A stretch of 64,000 nt of DNA from Kribbella aluminosa (GTDB taxonomy: Bacteria; Actinomycetota; Actinomycetes; Propionibacteriales; Kribbellaceae). The notes beneath the pieces were generated by a model. It did not search any database. It was not told the DNA's origin and saw only the letters and a list, made by a program, of their open reading frames with translations. Below are positions 8,071-16,311 of this stretch, one piece after another (within the stretch, counting starts at the first letter, position 1; the number at the start of each line of letters is the position of its first letter). The DNA lies in NCBI RefSeq assembly GCF_017876295.1, contig NZ_JAGINT010000001.1:682001-746000 (forward strand). Reading direction: 5' to 3'. The position numbers and the translations under genes were made by a program.

Positions 8071-8119
8071 AATCTTTTGCGCAATCTGGTGGGAGGTGAG
8101 TTGTGAGGCGCAAAAGATT
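8071..8119 (+). promoter_or_regulatory. Inverted repeat around the start of the sugar-binding protein gene
   Basis: AATCTTTTGCGC (8071-8082) and GCGCAAAAGATT (8108-8119) are perfect 12-bp inverted repeats separated by 25 bases that hold the ribosome site GGGAGGTGAG and the GTG start (8103). As RNA it could form a hairpin presenting or hiding the start. The left arm also contains the palindrome TTGCGCAA, which resembles LacI-type operators, so a repressor site is an alternative. Confidence 0.6.
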
Positions 8120-9404
8120 TTCTCGGCGGGAGGTTTTGGCCGGGGTGGGCGCGGGGCTGGCGGCTGCGGTGGTGCCGGGGTGTTCCGGTGGTGGGGGAGG
8201 GCGGTCGGAGGCGCTGCAGGTGTGGGGCGGGGTGCCGGCGGCGTCCGGGCCGGCTGATGTGGTGAAGGCGTTCCAGCAGAAGTTTCCGCAGTACAAGGTG
8301 GAGTACACGCGGTTCGTGAACGACGACCGCGGCAACCTGAAGCTCGACACCGCGCTCCAGGGTGGTGTCGACATCGACGTCTACTTCACCTACTCGCAGG
8401 GCGCGATGGCGCTGCGGGCCGGGTCCGGGCTGGCGGCGGACCTGACCGACCGGGTGCGGGCGGACCCGGAGCTCCAGGTGTACCTGGACACCGAGAAGCC
8501 GCGGTCGTACATCGACAACGGCAAGGTGAAGGCGCTTGCCACCGCGCGTGAGCCGTTCTTCGTGCTGTTCAACGAGAAGCTCCGGCAGCGGGCGGGCGTC
8601 GAGTTGCCGCACGCCTGGACGATCGACGAGTTCCGCGCGACGGCTCGCAAATTGACGACGGACAAGACCGTCGGCGTCTACACGGTCCCGGACGTCGCCC
8701 GGATCGCCCTCGGCCCGAACTACTGGTACGCCGGCGACCGTTCGAACTTCGGCGACCCGCACTTCGAGCAGGGTTTCCGCCTCGGCCGCGAGATGATCGC
8801 CGACGGTACGGCGTTCCCGTGGACCGAGGTGCTGTCCCGGCACCTCGACGCGTACCAGCAGAACGCGTTCCTCGGCGAGGAGTTCCACCTCTGGTCGACC
8901 GCGCCGTTCAACCTGCGCTACCTGTACGACGCGAAGAAGTACCCGCACGACTTCAAGGTCGCGTTCGCGCCGTCGCCGACGGTGGACGGCAAGGACTGGA
9001 ACGGCGGCTCGTTCAGCAACTTCATCATGATCAACCCGAAGTCGCCGAAGTTCGAGGCGGCCTGGGCGTTCGTGAAGTTCTGGCTGACCGAGGGCGCGAC
9101 GCCGATGCTCAAGGGCGGCAAGATGCCGGCCCTCGGCAACGTCACCGACGACCAGATCGTGTCCGGAATGCTCGGAAAGGAGCCGGAAAAGTACTTCGAC
9201 CTGGACTCTTTCCGCCGGGTCGTCCTGACCTCCGAGCCGAAGCTCGCGACCGACACCAGGCTGACCGGGTTCCCGGAGATCACGCTCGCGGTCAAGCAGC
9301 AGCGCGACCTGTGCTGGATCGGCGAGAAGGACCCGGGTGCCGCGATCCGTGAGGTACGGCGGCTTGCCGACGCCGCGATCGCCCGGAACGAGAGGAGGCC
9401 CTGA
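8103..9404 (+). CDS. Extracellular sugar-binding lipoprotein of an ABC importer
   Basis: The 433-residue family 1 solute-binding protein starts with RRKRFSRREVLAGVG, a twin-arginine-type signal, and ends the signal with the lipobox VVPGC (Cys at residue 27), so it should be a surface lipoprotein. The body has the usual SBP_bac_1 features (VVKAFQQKFPQYKVEY, DIDVYFTYSQGAMALRAGSG, and a C-terminal WAFVKFWLTEGATP). It heads an operon with two permeases; no ATPase gene is present, so a shared MsiK-type ATPase probably powers it. GTG 8103 follows GGGAGGTGAG. Confidence 0.9.
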   Translation: MRRKRFSRREVLAGVGAGLAAAVVPGCSGGGGGRSEALQVWGGVPAASGPADVVKAFQQKFPQYKVEYTRFVNDDRGNLKLDTALQGGVDIDVYFTYSQGAMALRAGSGLAADLTDRVRADPELQVYLDTEKPRSYIDNGKVKALATAREPFFVLFNEKLRQRAGVELPHAWTIDEFRATARKLTTDKTVGVYTVPDVARIALGPNYWYAGDRSNFGDPHFEQGFRLGREMIADGTAFPWTEVLSRHLDAYQQNAFLGEEFHLWSTAPFNLRYLYDAKKYPHDFKVAFAPSPTVDGKDWNGGSFSNFIMINPKSPKFEAAWAFVKFWLTEGATPMLKGGKMPALGNVTDDQIVSGMLGKEPEKYFDLDSFRRVVLTSEPKLATDTRLTGFPEITLAVKQQRDLCWIGEKDPGAAIREVRRLADAAIARNERRP

Positions 9405-10336
9405 TGGCCACCGCCACACTTGTCTCGGCCGGTACGAAGGCCCGCGTCGAGCAGGGCCGCGGGATCCGCCCGTCCGGGTGGACCGGTTTCCTGTTCATCG
9501 CCCCGAACCTGCTCGGCGTGATCGCGTTCACGCTGATCCCGCTGATCAGCGTCCTGGTGCTCGCGTTCACCGACTGGAACCTGGTGTCCGGTATCGGCGG
9601 AATCACGTTCAACGGCCTCGGCAACTTCGTCGCGATCGCCCGCGACCCCGGGTTCTGGCACGCGATCGGCCTGACCCTGGTGTACGTCGTGGTGTCCGTC
9701 CCGCTGACCGTGATCCTGGGCCTCGGCCTCGGGATCGCGCTGAACCGGCCGCTCCCGGGGCGCGCCGTACTGCGGGCGATCTTCTTCCTGCCGTACATCG
9801 TGAACGTGGTCGCGGTCGGTATGACCTGGCTGATGCTGATGAACCCGAAGGCCGGCCTGGTCAACCAGGTGCTGGACGTGTTCGGGATCCGGCCGGGCTG
9901 GTTCGCGTCCTCGCACTGGGCGCTGCCTGCGCTGATCGTGATGGCGATCTGGGGCGGCGTCGGGTACTGCTCGCTGATCTACCTGTCCGCGTTGCAGGAC
10001 GCGCCGCGGCAGCTGTACGAGGCGGCCGACATCGACGGCGCCTCCGCGTGGGCCAAGTTCCGCGTGATCACCTGGCCGTCGTTGCTTCCGACAACGATCT
10101 TCCTGCTGGTCACGCTGATCATCGGGGCGTCCCAGGGGTTCGGCCTGATCGCGCTGATCACCGCCGGCGGCCCGGGCGACGCGACCACCACGATCTCGTA
10201 CTACATGTACCAGACCGGCTTCCAGTTCTACCGGTTCGGCTACGCGTCGGCGATCGGCCTGGTGACGTTCGTCGGCGTACTCGTCCTGACGCTGTTCACC
10301 TGGCGGGCGCAGCGAGGGAGGGCTCTGAATGACTAG
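9404..10336 (+). CDS. Carbohydrate ABC transporter permease (MalF/LacF type)
   Basis: 310 residues with six predicted membrane segments (first at about 23-47) and the cytoplasmic EAA loop EAADIDGASAWAKFRVITWP, which contacts the ATPase. The start overlaps the previous stop (TGATG), and the stop lies inside the next gene, so it is tightly coupled. It imports the sugar delivered by the 8103-9404 lipoprotein together with the next permease. Confidence 0.9.
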   Translation: MATATLVSAGTKARVEQGRGIRPSGWTGFLFIAPNLLGVIAFTLIPLISVLVLAFTDWNLVSGIGGITFNGLGNFVAIARDPGFWHAIGLTLVYVVVSVPLTVILGLGLGIALNRPLPGRAVLRAIFFLPYIVNVVAVGMTWLMLMNPKAGLVNQVLDVFGIRPGWFASSHWALPALIVMAIWGGVGYCSLIYLSALQDAPRQLYEAADIDGASAWAKFRVITWPSLLPTTIFLLVTLIIGASQGFGLIALITAGGPGDATTTISYYMYQTGFQFYRFGYASAIGLVTFVGVLVLTLFTWRAQRGRALND

Positions 10337-11147
10337 GTCCAAGTGGCTCTGGGGAATCCCGTTGTGGATTCTCGCCATCGCTTTCCTGGCGCCGTTCGGG
10401 TGGATGATCTCGACCGCGCTGAAGCCGGACGTGGACGCGTACAAGATCCCGATGCAGTGGATCCCGCACCCGTTCCAGTGGGACAACTTCACGACCGTGC
10501 TGAGCGGTGCGACCTCGGTGCTGCCCGCGTTCGGCCGGTCGGTGTTCGTCGCCGTACTGCGGGTCGCGGGCGAGCTGGTCACCGCGACGATGGCCGGGTA
10601 CGCGTTCGCGCGGATGTCGTTCAAGGGGCGGGACAAGCTGTTCCTGCTGTACCTGGCGACGGCGATCATCCCGGCGCAGCTGCTGCTGGTACCGCGGTTC
10701 ATCTATTTCCAGAAGCTCGGGCTGTACGACACCTTGTGGGCGTTGATCCTGCCCGGAATGTTCACCGTGCTCGGCACTTTCCTGATGCGGCAGTTCTTCG
10801 TCAGCCAGCCGGCCGAGTTCGCCGAGGCGGCCCGGATGGACGGCGCGAACGAGTGGCGGGTGTTCACCCGGATCTACTTGCCGTTGGCAACACCGGTGAT
10901 GAGTGCGCTCGGCATCCTGGCGTTCGTCTGGTCCTGGAACGACTACGAGACACCGCTGGTGCTGATCAGCAACCCGGACCGGTACACGCTGCCGCTCAGC
11001 CTGACCAACTTCGTCGACGAGCAGGGCCAGATCGCACCGGGCCTGACGATGGCCGCCTCGGTGATCTCGATCGTGCCGGTACTGCTCGTGTTCGTCGTCC
11101 TGCAGCGGCGCTTCGTCGCCGCCATGACTCATACAGGAATCAAATGA
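10329..11147 (+). CDS. Carbohydrate ABC transporter permease (MalG type)
   Basis: 272 residues with an N-terminal membrane segment (LWGIPLWILAIAFLAPFGWM), about six segments in total, and the EAA loop EAARMDGANEWRVFTRIYLP. It forms the second half of the sugar channel. It overlaps the previous gene by 8 bp and the next by 4 bp (ATGA). Confidence 0.9.
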   Translation: MTRSKWLWGIPLWILAIAFLAPFGWMISTALKPDVDAYKIPMQWIPHPFQWDNFTTVLSGATSVLPAFGRSVFVAVLRVAGELVTATMAGYAFARMSFKGRDKLFLLYLATAIIPAQLLLVPRFIYFQKLGLYDTLWALILPGMFTVLGTFLMRQFFVSQPAEFAEAARMDGANEWRVFTRIYLPLATPVMSALGILAFVWSWNDYETPLVLISNPDRYTLPLSLTNFVDEQGQIAPGLTMAASVISIVPVLLVFVVLQRRFVAAMTHTGIK

Positions 11148-12523
11148 CAACCAGTGTTTCCGGCGTTTTTCCGCATCTCGCCCAGGTCGGCGACTTCGGT
11201 CCGCCGCGCAGCGAACTGGGCGTCGGCTCGCTGATGCCGTGGAACGGAAAGCTCTACGTCCAGAACTACAACTCGCACAAGGCGTCCTCCGGGGGCGGCG
11301 TGAGCCTGCGCCGGATCGACGCCGACCTCTCGATGGAAACTGTTTCGGAAACCGTTGGCGTGGACGGGACATACACGAACCGGTTCGTGCACTTCCCGAC
11401 GTCGAGGCTGGTGCTCGGGCCGCACGTGATCACCGCGGACCACAAGATCGTGACGATCCCCGAACTGCAGCCGCTCCGGGTCTGCGGTACGTCGCGGCAC
11501 CTGACGAAGCCGGACACCCACGTCTACGTTCTCGCGATGGAGGGCGAGCTGTTCGAGCTCGACCTCACGACGTACGAGTGCACGCAGCTCTTCGACCTGA
11601 ACGACGAGCTCGGCACCGACGGCGAGATGAAGGTCCACTACAAGGACTGCTACACGTCGTTCGGCCGGCTCGTCGTCTGCTCGAACGAGTACTCCGAGCC
11701 CGAGTGGTCGGGCGTCCGTTCGCGGGGACGACTTGCCGAGTACGACGGCACCTCGTGGAAGGTGCTGCGGGAGGACCCGTACACCGCGATCGGCGGGCGG
11801 CACGAGTTCGGTGGGACGATCTTCGCGACCGGGTGGGACCGGGCGTCGGCGATCCTCGAGGTGTTCACCGAGTCCGACCAGCAGTGGACGCGGTACCGGT
11901 TGCCGAAAGCGTCGCACTGCTTCGACCACAAGTGGCAGACCGAGTGGCCGCGGATCCGTGAGGTCGAGCACGAGCGGCTGCTGATGGACCACCACGGCAT
12001 GTTCTACGAGCTGTCCCCGTGGGCGTACGGCGGCAGGATCTGGGGCGTGCGCCCGATCTCCACGCACCTGTGGGTGCTCGGCGACTTCTGCTCGTGGCGC
12101 GGAATGCTCGTCGCCGGTGCGGACAACGCCTCACCGAGCCACGGACTGAACCCGACGACCGCGGAACCGCAGTCCGGGTTGTGGTTCGGGAAGACCGACG
12201 ACCTGTGGAGTTTCGGCAAGCCGGCCGGCTGGGGCGGGCCGTGGTGGGAAACACCGGTTTCCGCGGGCGTTCCGTCCGATCCGTACCTGATGACCGGCTT
12301 CGACGGGAAGTGCCTGCACCTGGAGAACTTCTCGGCCACCGCGATGACGTTCACGGTCGAGATCGACTTCCACGGGCACGGCCGGTTCGGCGCGGTGGAG
12401 ACGGTGACGGTCGAGCCAGGACAGGTGCGTTCACACGTTTTCCCACCGGGTTTCAGTGCGCACTGGGTGCGGGTGGTCAGCGACACCGACGGTGTGGCGA
12501 GTGCGCAGTTCGTCTATACGTGA
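11144..12523 (+). CDS. Conserved unknown protein co-transcribed with the sugar importer
   Basis: A 459-residue protein starting at ATG 11144 (overlap ATGA). I do not recognise a named family. The sequence has repeated short beta-strand-like blocks (LYVQNYNSHKASSGGGVSLRRID, VYVLAMEGELFELDLTTYEC, GRLAEYDGTSWKVL), which suggest a beta-propeller, and a C-terminal beta-rich module (residues near 385-459, FTVEIDFHGHGRFG). There is no signal peptide, so it is cytoplasmic. The operon position suggests it senses or processes the imported sugar compound. Confidence 0.6.
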   Translation: MTTSVSGVFPHLAQVGDFGPPRSELGVGSLMPWNGKLYVQNYNSHKASSGGGVSLRRIDADLSMETVSETVGVDGTYTNRFVHFPTSRLVLGPHVITADHKIVTIPELQPLRVCGTSRHLTKPDTHVYVLAMEGELFELDLTTYECTQLFDLNDELGTDGEMKVHYKDCYTSFGRLVVCSNEYSEPEWSGVRSRGRLAEYDGTSWKVLREDPYTAIGGRHEFGGTIFATGWDRASAILEVFTESDQQWTRYRLPKASHCFDHKWQTEWPRIREVEHERLLMDHHGMFYELSPWAYGGRIWGVRPISTHLWVLGDFCSWRGMLVAGADNASPSHGLNPTTAEPQSGLWFGKTDDLWSFGKPAGWGGPWWETPVSAGVPSDPYLMTGFDGKCLHLENFSATAMTFTVEIDFHGHGRFGAVETVTVEPGQVRSHVFPPGFSAHWVRVVSDTDGVASAQFVYT

Positions 12524-12533
12524 CGATAACGGG

Positions 12534-13454
12534 ATGGCAGACATGGAGAGAGCCGGTAGTCCGAGTCCGTTGCAGCTGGTCAAGCGGGCGCTGCCCGAGC
12601 TGAACGGGGCGATGCAGCGAGTCGCCGAGCACATCCTGGCGAACCCGGACGAGGTCGCCCGCGGCTCGATCACCAAGCTGGCCGAAGCCGCACAGACCTC
12701 GGCCGCGACCGTGACCCGGCTGTCCACCCACCTCGGGTACGCCGGTTATCCTGCACTCCGGGCCGCGCTGGCGATGGAGGTCGGCCGCGGCCTGGAGGCC
12801 GGCTGGACCAGCGACATCGGGCTGGCGATCGGGCCGGCCGACCCGCCCGAGCAGGTGCTCAACGTCCTGGCGTCCACCCAGGCGAACGCGCTCCGGAACG
12901 CGCTCGCCGCGATCGACCTGGCCGCGGCGACCCGGGCCGCGGACGCGATCGCGGGCGCCCGCCGTACCCACATCTACGGGGAGTGGGGGGACGCGATCCC
13001 GGCGCGCGAGCTGTACATCCGGCTGCTCCGGATCGGCATCCCGGTGTGGTTCTTCGATGGCCCGAACTCGTCGCAGATCGGCGCCGGGCTGCTCGGCGAG
13101 GGGGATGTCGCGCTCACCGTGAGCCGCTCCGGGCTGGACCCGACCACGCTGGCGTTCGTCCAGCGGGCGAAGGCCGAGGGTGCGCTGACGGTCACGATCA
13201 CCGGCGTCGTCGACTCGCCGATCGGGCGGGTCACGGACGTAGTCCTCGACACCGGGACGCTGAACGGCACCGCGTGGACCGAGTTCTTCGCCGGGCGGGC
13301 GAGCGACGTACTCACCGCCGGGCTGCTGTTCGTGCTGGTGGCGCAGCGCGTTCCGGACCACCTCACCGCCAACCACCCGAACGGCCCGGGGCAACCGGTC
13401 GTGCACCCGGACGCCGTCGTCCGGCCGGACATCTTCGTCCAACCAGACTCCTGA
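12534..13454 (+). CDS. RpiR/MurR-family transcriptional regulator
   Basis: 306 residues. The N-terminal HTH (residues 15-85) includes MQRVAEHILANPDEVARGSITKLAEAAQTSAATVTRLSTHLGYAGYPALRAAL, the RpiR pattern. The C-terminal SIS domain (about 130-275) should bind a phosphosugar (IYGEWGDAIPARELYIRL, VALTVSRSG). Start ATG 12534 is taken; ATG 12543 is possible. It follows the transporter genes with 10 bp spacing and is the likely local regulator of them. Confidence 0.85.
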   Translation: MADMERAGSPSPLQLVKRALPELNGAMQRVAEHILANPDEVARGSITKLAEAAQTSAATVTRLSTHLGYAGYPALRAALAMEVGRGLEAGWTSDIGLAIGPADPPEQVLNVLASTQANALRNALAAIDLAAATRAADAIAGARRTHIYGEWGDAIPARELYIRLLRIGIPVWFFDGPNSSQIGAGLLGEGDVALTVSRSGLDPTTLAFVQRAKAEGALTVTITGVVDSPIGRVTDVVLDTGTLNGTAWTEFFAGRASDVLTAGLLFVLVAQRVPDHLTANHPNGPGQPVVHPDAVVRPDIFVQPDS

Positions 13455-13465
13455 AAGGCTTGTGC

Positions 13466-15691
13466 ATGCAGCAGCTCGAGGTCCAGTCCGACCTGACCGT
13501 CGTCGGCGGCGGGCTCGCCGGGATCTGCGCGGCGATCGGGGCCGCGCGCCAGGGCAGCACCGTGGCACTGGTCCAGAACCGGCCGGTGCTCGGCGGCAAC
13601 TCGTCCAGCGAGGTGCGGGTGTGGGTGTGCGGCGCGACCGCGCACGGCACCCAGAGCTTCGCCCGCGAGACCGGCATCATGGGCGAGCTGTTCGTCGAGA
13701 ACCAGTTCCGGAATCCGCTCGGAAACCCCTATTACTGGGATCTCGTGCTGCTGGAGGCGGTTCGGGCGGAACCGCGGATAACGCTGTACCTGAACACGGA
13801 CGTGCGTTCCGTCGAGGCCGAGGACGACGAGATCCGGTCGGTGACCGGCTGGCAAATGGGGTCCGAGAAGGAGATCCGGTTCGTCAGCCCGGTGTTCGTG
13901 GACTGCTCCGGCGACGGCCTGGTCGGCGTACTGGCCGGGGCCGACTTCCGCACCGGGCGGGAGCCGCGGTCGCAGTACGACGAGTCCTGGGCGCCCGACG
14001 TACCGGACTCGAACACGCTCGGCAGCACGATTCTCTTCTACAGCAAGGACGCGGGGGAGCCGGTCCGGTTCGTGCCGCCGGCGTTCGCGCGGAACGTCAC
14101 GGAAACCGCGATTCCGGACCGCCGGGTGATCCGGACCGACCTGAACGGCTGCGCGTTCTGGTGGATCGAGTGGGGCGGCGAGCTGGACGTCGTCGACGAC
14201 AACGAGGCGATCCGCGACGAGCTGCAGGCCGTGGTCTACGGGATCTGGGACTACATCAAGAACAGCGGCAACTTCGACGCGGACAACCTGACCCTGGAAT
14301 GGATCGGATCGGTGCCCGGAAAACGTGAGTACCGGCGTTTCCTCGGCGACCACGTGCTGACCCAGCACGACGTGCTCGAGCAGCGCGAGTTCGACGACCG
14401 GGTCGCGTTCGGCGGCTGGTCGATCGACCTGCACCCGCCCGGCGGCGTGTACGCGTCGGAGCACGGCTCGAAGCACTGGTTCTCCGACGGCGCGTACCAC
14501 ATCCCGTTGCGGTCCCTGTACTCACGGAACGTGCGGAACCTGTGGATGGCCGGGCGGAACATCAGCGCGAGCCACGTCGCGTTCGGGACCACCCGAGTGA
14601 TGGCCACCTGCGCCGTACTCGGCGAAGCCGCCGGGATCGGCGCGGCCGTTGCCCTGTGCAACGGCTTGACGCCGCGGGAGCTGGCGCGCGACCGGTTCGG
14701 CCTGATGCGGAAAGCGTTGACCCGCGCCGACGCGTCGGTCCTCGGCGTCGTCGACGACGACCCGGCGAACCTCGCAGTGACGGCCGCCGTCACCGCGTCG
14801 TCCACGCTCACCAGACCGGCCCTCGAGGTCTCGTCCGGCACCCTGCCGCTGACCACCGACCTCGGCATGGTGATCCCGGTCGACCCGGCACTGGACGGTT
14901 TCGAACTGCTCGTCGACTCGAACGGCGGCTCGCTCACCGTCGAGCTGCACGACCCGGTGAAGCCACAGAACTACCTGCCCGCCGAGCTCATCGACTCCTG
15001 CACCGTCGACCTCCCGGCCGGCGAGAAACGCTGGATCCGGATCCCGCTGTCCTGGCGCCCGTCCCGTCCGTCAAACGTTTTCGTCATCTTGCGGAAAACG
15101 CCGGACGTTTCCGTCCACACCGCACCGACGGCCCTCCCCGGCACAGTGCACTTCGCGCACCGCGAGCCGGCCGCGGACGAGCAGTGGACGGAACAGTTCC
15201 GTGCCTGGAAACACATCCTCCAGCGCTCCGGTCTGTGTCTCCGCCTGGGCGACACCTCGGCATACGCGCCCGAGAAGGTCCTCGGCGGCTACGCCCGCCC
15301 GTACGGCGGACCGAACCTCTGGTCCTCCGAAGACCTGGCCTGGGACCCGAACCCCTGGCTGGAACTCACCTGGCCCGAGCCGGTCGAACTCTCGGAGGTC
15401 GTGGTGGTCCTTGACGCCGACGTACAGGAAGACCTGATCAACCTGCACCACCACCGAACCCCCTTCGAATCCCTCCCCACCCTCCTCGCCGACTACTCCC
15501 TGGAAGCCCGCAACGGAGACGACGCCCCCTGGCAGCCGATCGCCCAGGTCACCGACAACCATCACCGCACTCAGCACCACCACCTACCAACCCCCACCCA
15601 AGCCACCCGCCTCCGCCTGACAGCCCACCGCACCAACGGAGCACCCAGAGCCCACGTCGTCGCGGTCCGCGCCTATGGCGCGCCGGGCTGA
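13466..15691 (+). CDS. FAD-dependent oxidoreductase, FAD_oxidored family, with C-terminal extension
   Basis: 741 residues. The N-terminal dinucleotide-binding motif is DLTVVGGGLAGICAAIGAARQGS, followed by LGGNSSSEVRVWVCGA and, near residue 350, NLWMAGRNISASHVAFGTTRVMATCAVLGEAAG, all typical of FAD_oxidored flavoproteins. The last ~300 residues form beta-rich modules, perhaps carbohydrate-binding-like. There is no signal peptide. It follows the regulator by 11 bp with GAAAGGC before ATG 13466. It probably oxidises the sugar or cyclitol taken up by the upstream importer; the substrate is an inference. Confidence 0.8.
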   Translation: MQQLEVQSDLTVVGGGLAGICAAIGAARQGSTVALVQNRPVLGGNSSSEVRVWVCGATAHGTQSFARETGIMGELFVENQFRNPLGNPYYWDLVLLEAVRAEPRITLYLNTDVRSVEAEDDEIRSVTGWQMGSEKEIRFVSPVFVDCSGDGLVGVLAGADFRTGREPRSQYDESWAPDVPDSNTLGSTILFYSKDAGEPVRFVPPAFARNVTETAIPDRRVIRTDLNGCAFWWIEWGGELDVVDDNEAIRDELQAVVYGIWDYIKNSGNFDADNLTLEWIGSVPGKREYRRFLGDHVLTQHDVLEQREFDDRVAFGGWSIDLHPPGGVYASEHGSKHWFSDGAYHIPLRSLYSRNVRNLWMAGRNISASHVAFGTTRVMATCAVLGEAAGIGAAVALCNGLTPRELARDRFGLMRKALTRADASVLGVVDDDPANLAVTAAVTASSTLTRPALEVSSGTLPLTTDLGMVIPVDPALDGFELLVDSNGGSLTVELHDPVKPQNYLPAELIDSCTVDLPAGEKRWIRIPLSWRPSRPSNVFVILRKTPDVSVHTAPTALPGTVHFAHREPAADEQWTEQFRAWKHILQRSGLCLRLGDTSAYAPEKVLGGYARPYGGPNLWSSEDLAWDPNPWLELTWPEPVELSEVVVVLDADVQEDLINLHHHRTPFESLPTLLADYSLEARNGDDAPWQPIAQVTDNHHRTQHHHLPTPTQATRLRLTAHRTNGAPRAHVVAVRAYGAPG

Positions 15692-16299
15692 GCGCCTGGC
15701 TCGAACGGAATCGTGAGGTGCGGAGTCCAGTGGTACACGCGGTCGGTTCGGGTCAGGGAGAGGAGGGTGAGGCCAGTGATCGGGTAGGTCGTCGACCGTG
15801 CGGGGTAGGCCAGAAGACGAGCGGCGATCGGCGCTGCCGGGGCCTGAAGGTCGCTGTACGCGAGGGCGACGTGAGGGTCGAGTTCAGGCAGCCTGGGGAT
15901 GGCTTCTTCGCCCCAGACATCGAAGATTGCGGCCCGGGTGAGGTCGCGGAGGTGCTGGAACGGTTCGATCGGACGGACCGGGAGCTGAAGGGATTCCGGG
16001 TCCAGTACGGCGGGTCCGACGCTCACCGGGAAGCTCGCCAGACCGGCCACCCGAAGCCGGGTGGCTTCGACGATGCGAGCCAGATCCGCGTCCGGCACGC
16101 GGTCCGTGAATCCGATGCCTTGCACGTCCAGGCGCAACCACTGCGGAGGCACCGGACTGAAACCGGGCAGCTCCTGGAGCAGCGTGGCGTACGACACCTG
16201 TAGTGCGGCAATCTCGGGGGAGTCGGCGAACGTGACGTGCCAGGAGTAGAAGGGACGGTCGGGACGGCAGCACCAATGGTCCCGCAGTTCTTCGAACAC
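15673..16299 (-). CDS. 2H phosphoesterase-like (2'-5' RNA ligase family) protein, copy 1
   Basis: 208 residues starting at GTG 16299 (AAGGA upstream). Two short motifs in the right order and spacing suggest the 2H fold: WHVTF near residue 21 and PHVALAY near residue 146. The second lacks the Ser/Thr usually two residues after His, so activity is uncertain. It lies 12 bp after the XRE/TPR regulator gene, one operon, and ends inside the convergent FAD gene by 19 bp. A paralogue lies at 17995-18634 in the same arrangement. Confidence 0.65.
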   Translation of the reverse strand: MFEELRDHWCCRPDRPFYSWHVTFADSPEIAALQVSYATLLQELPGFSPVPPQWLRLDVQGIGFTDRVPDADLARIVEATRLRVAGLASFPVSVGPAVLDPESLQLPVRPIEPFQHLRDLTRAAIFDVWGEEAIPRLPELDPHVALAYSDLQAPAAPIAARLLAYPARSTTYPITGLTLLSLTRTDRVYHWTPHLTIPFEPGAQPGAP

Positions 16300-16311
16300 C
16301 GGTGGTTCCTT

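Noticed and set aside
7761..9419. Long minus-strand open frame (552 codons) opposite the sugar-binding protein
   Set aside because: High-GC antisense shadow; Arg/Val/Glu-rich with no domain, while the plus strand encodes a complete binding protein.
10343..11143. Long upstream extension of the 11144-12523 gene inside the MalG-type permease
   Set aside because: The extension overlaps a clear permease gene in another frame and has a shadow composition; the ATG overlap at 11144 is the true start.
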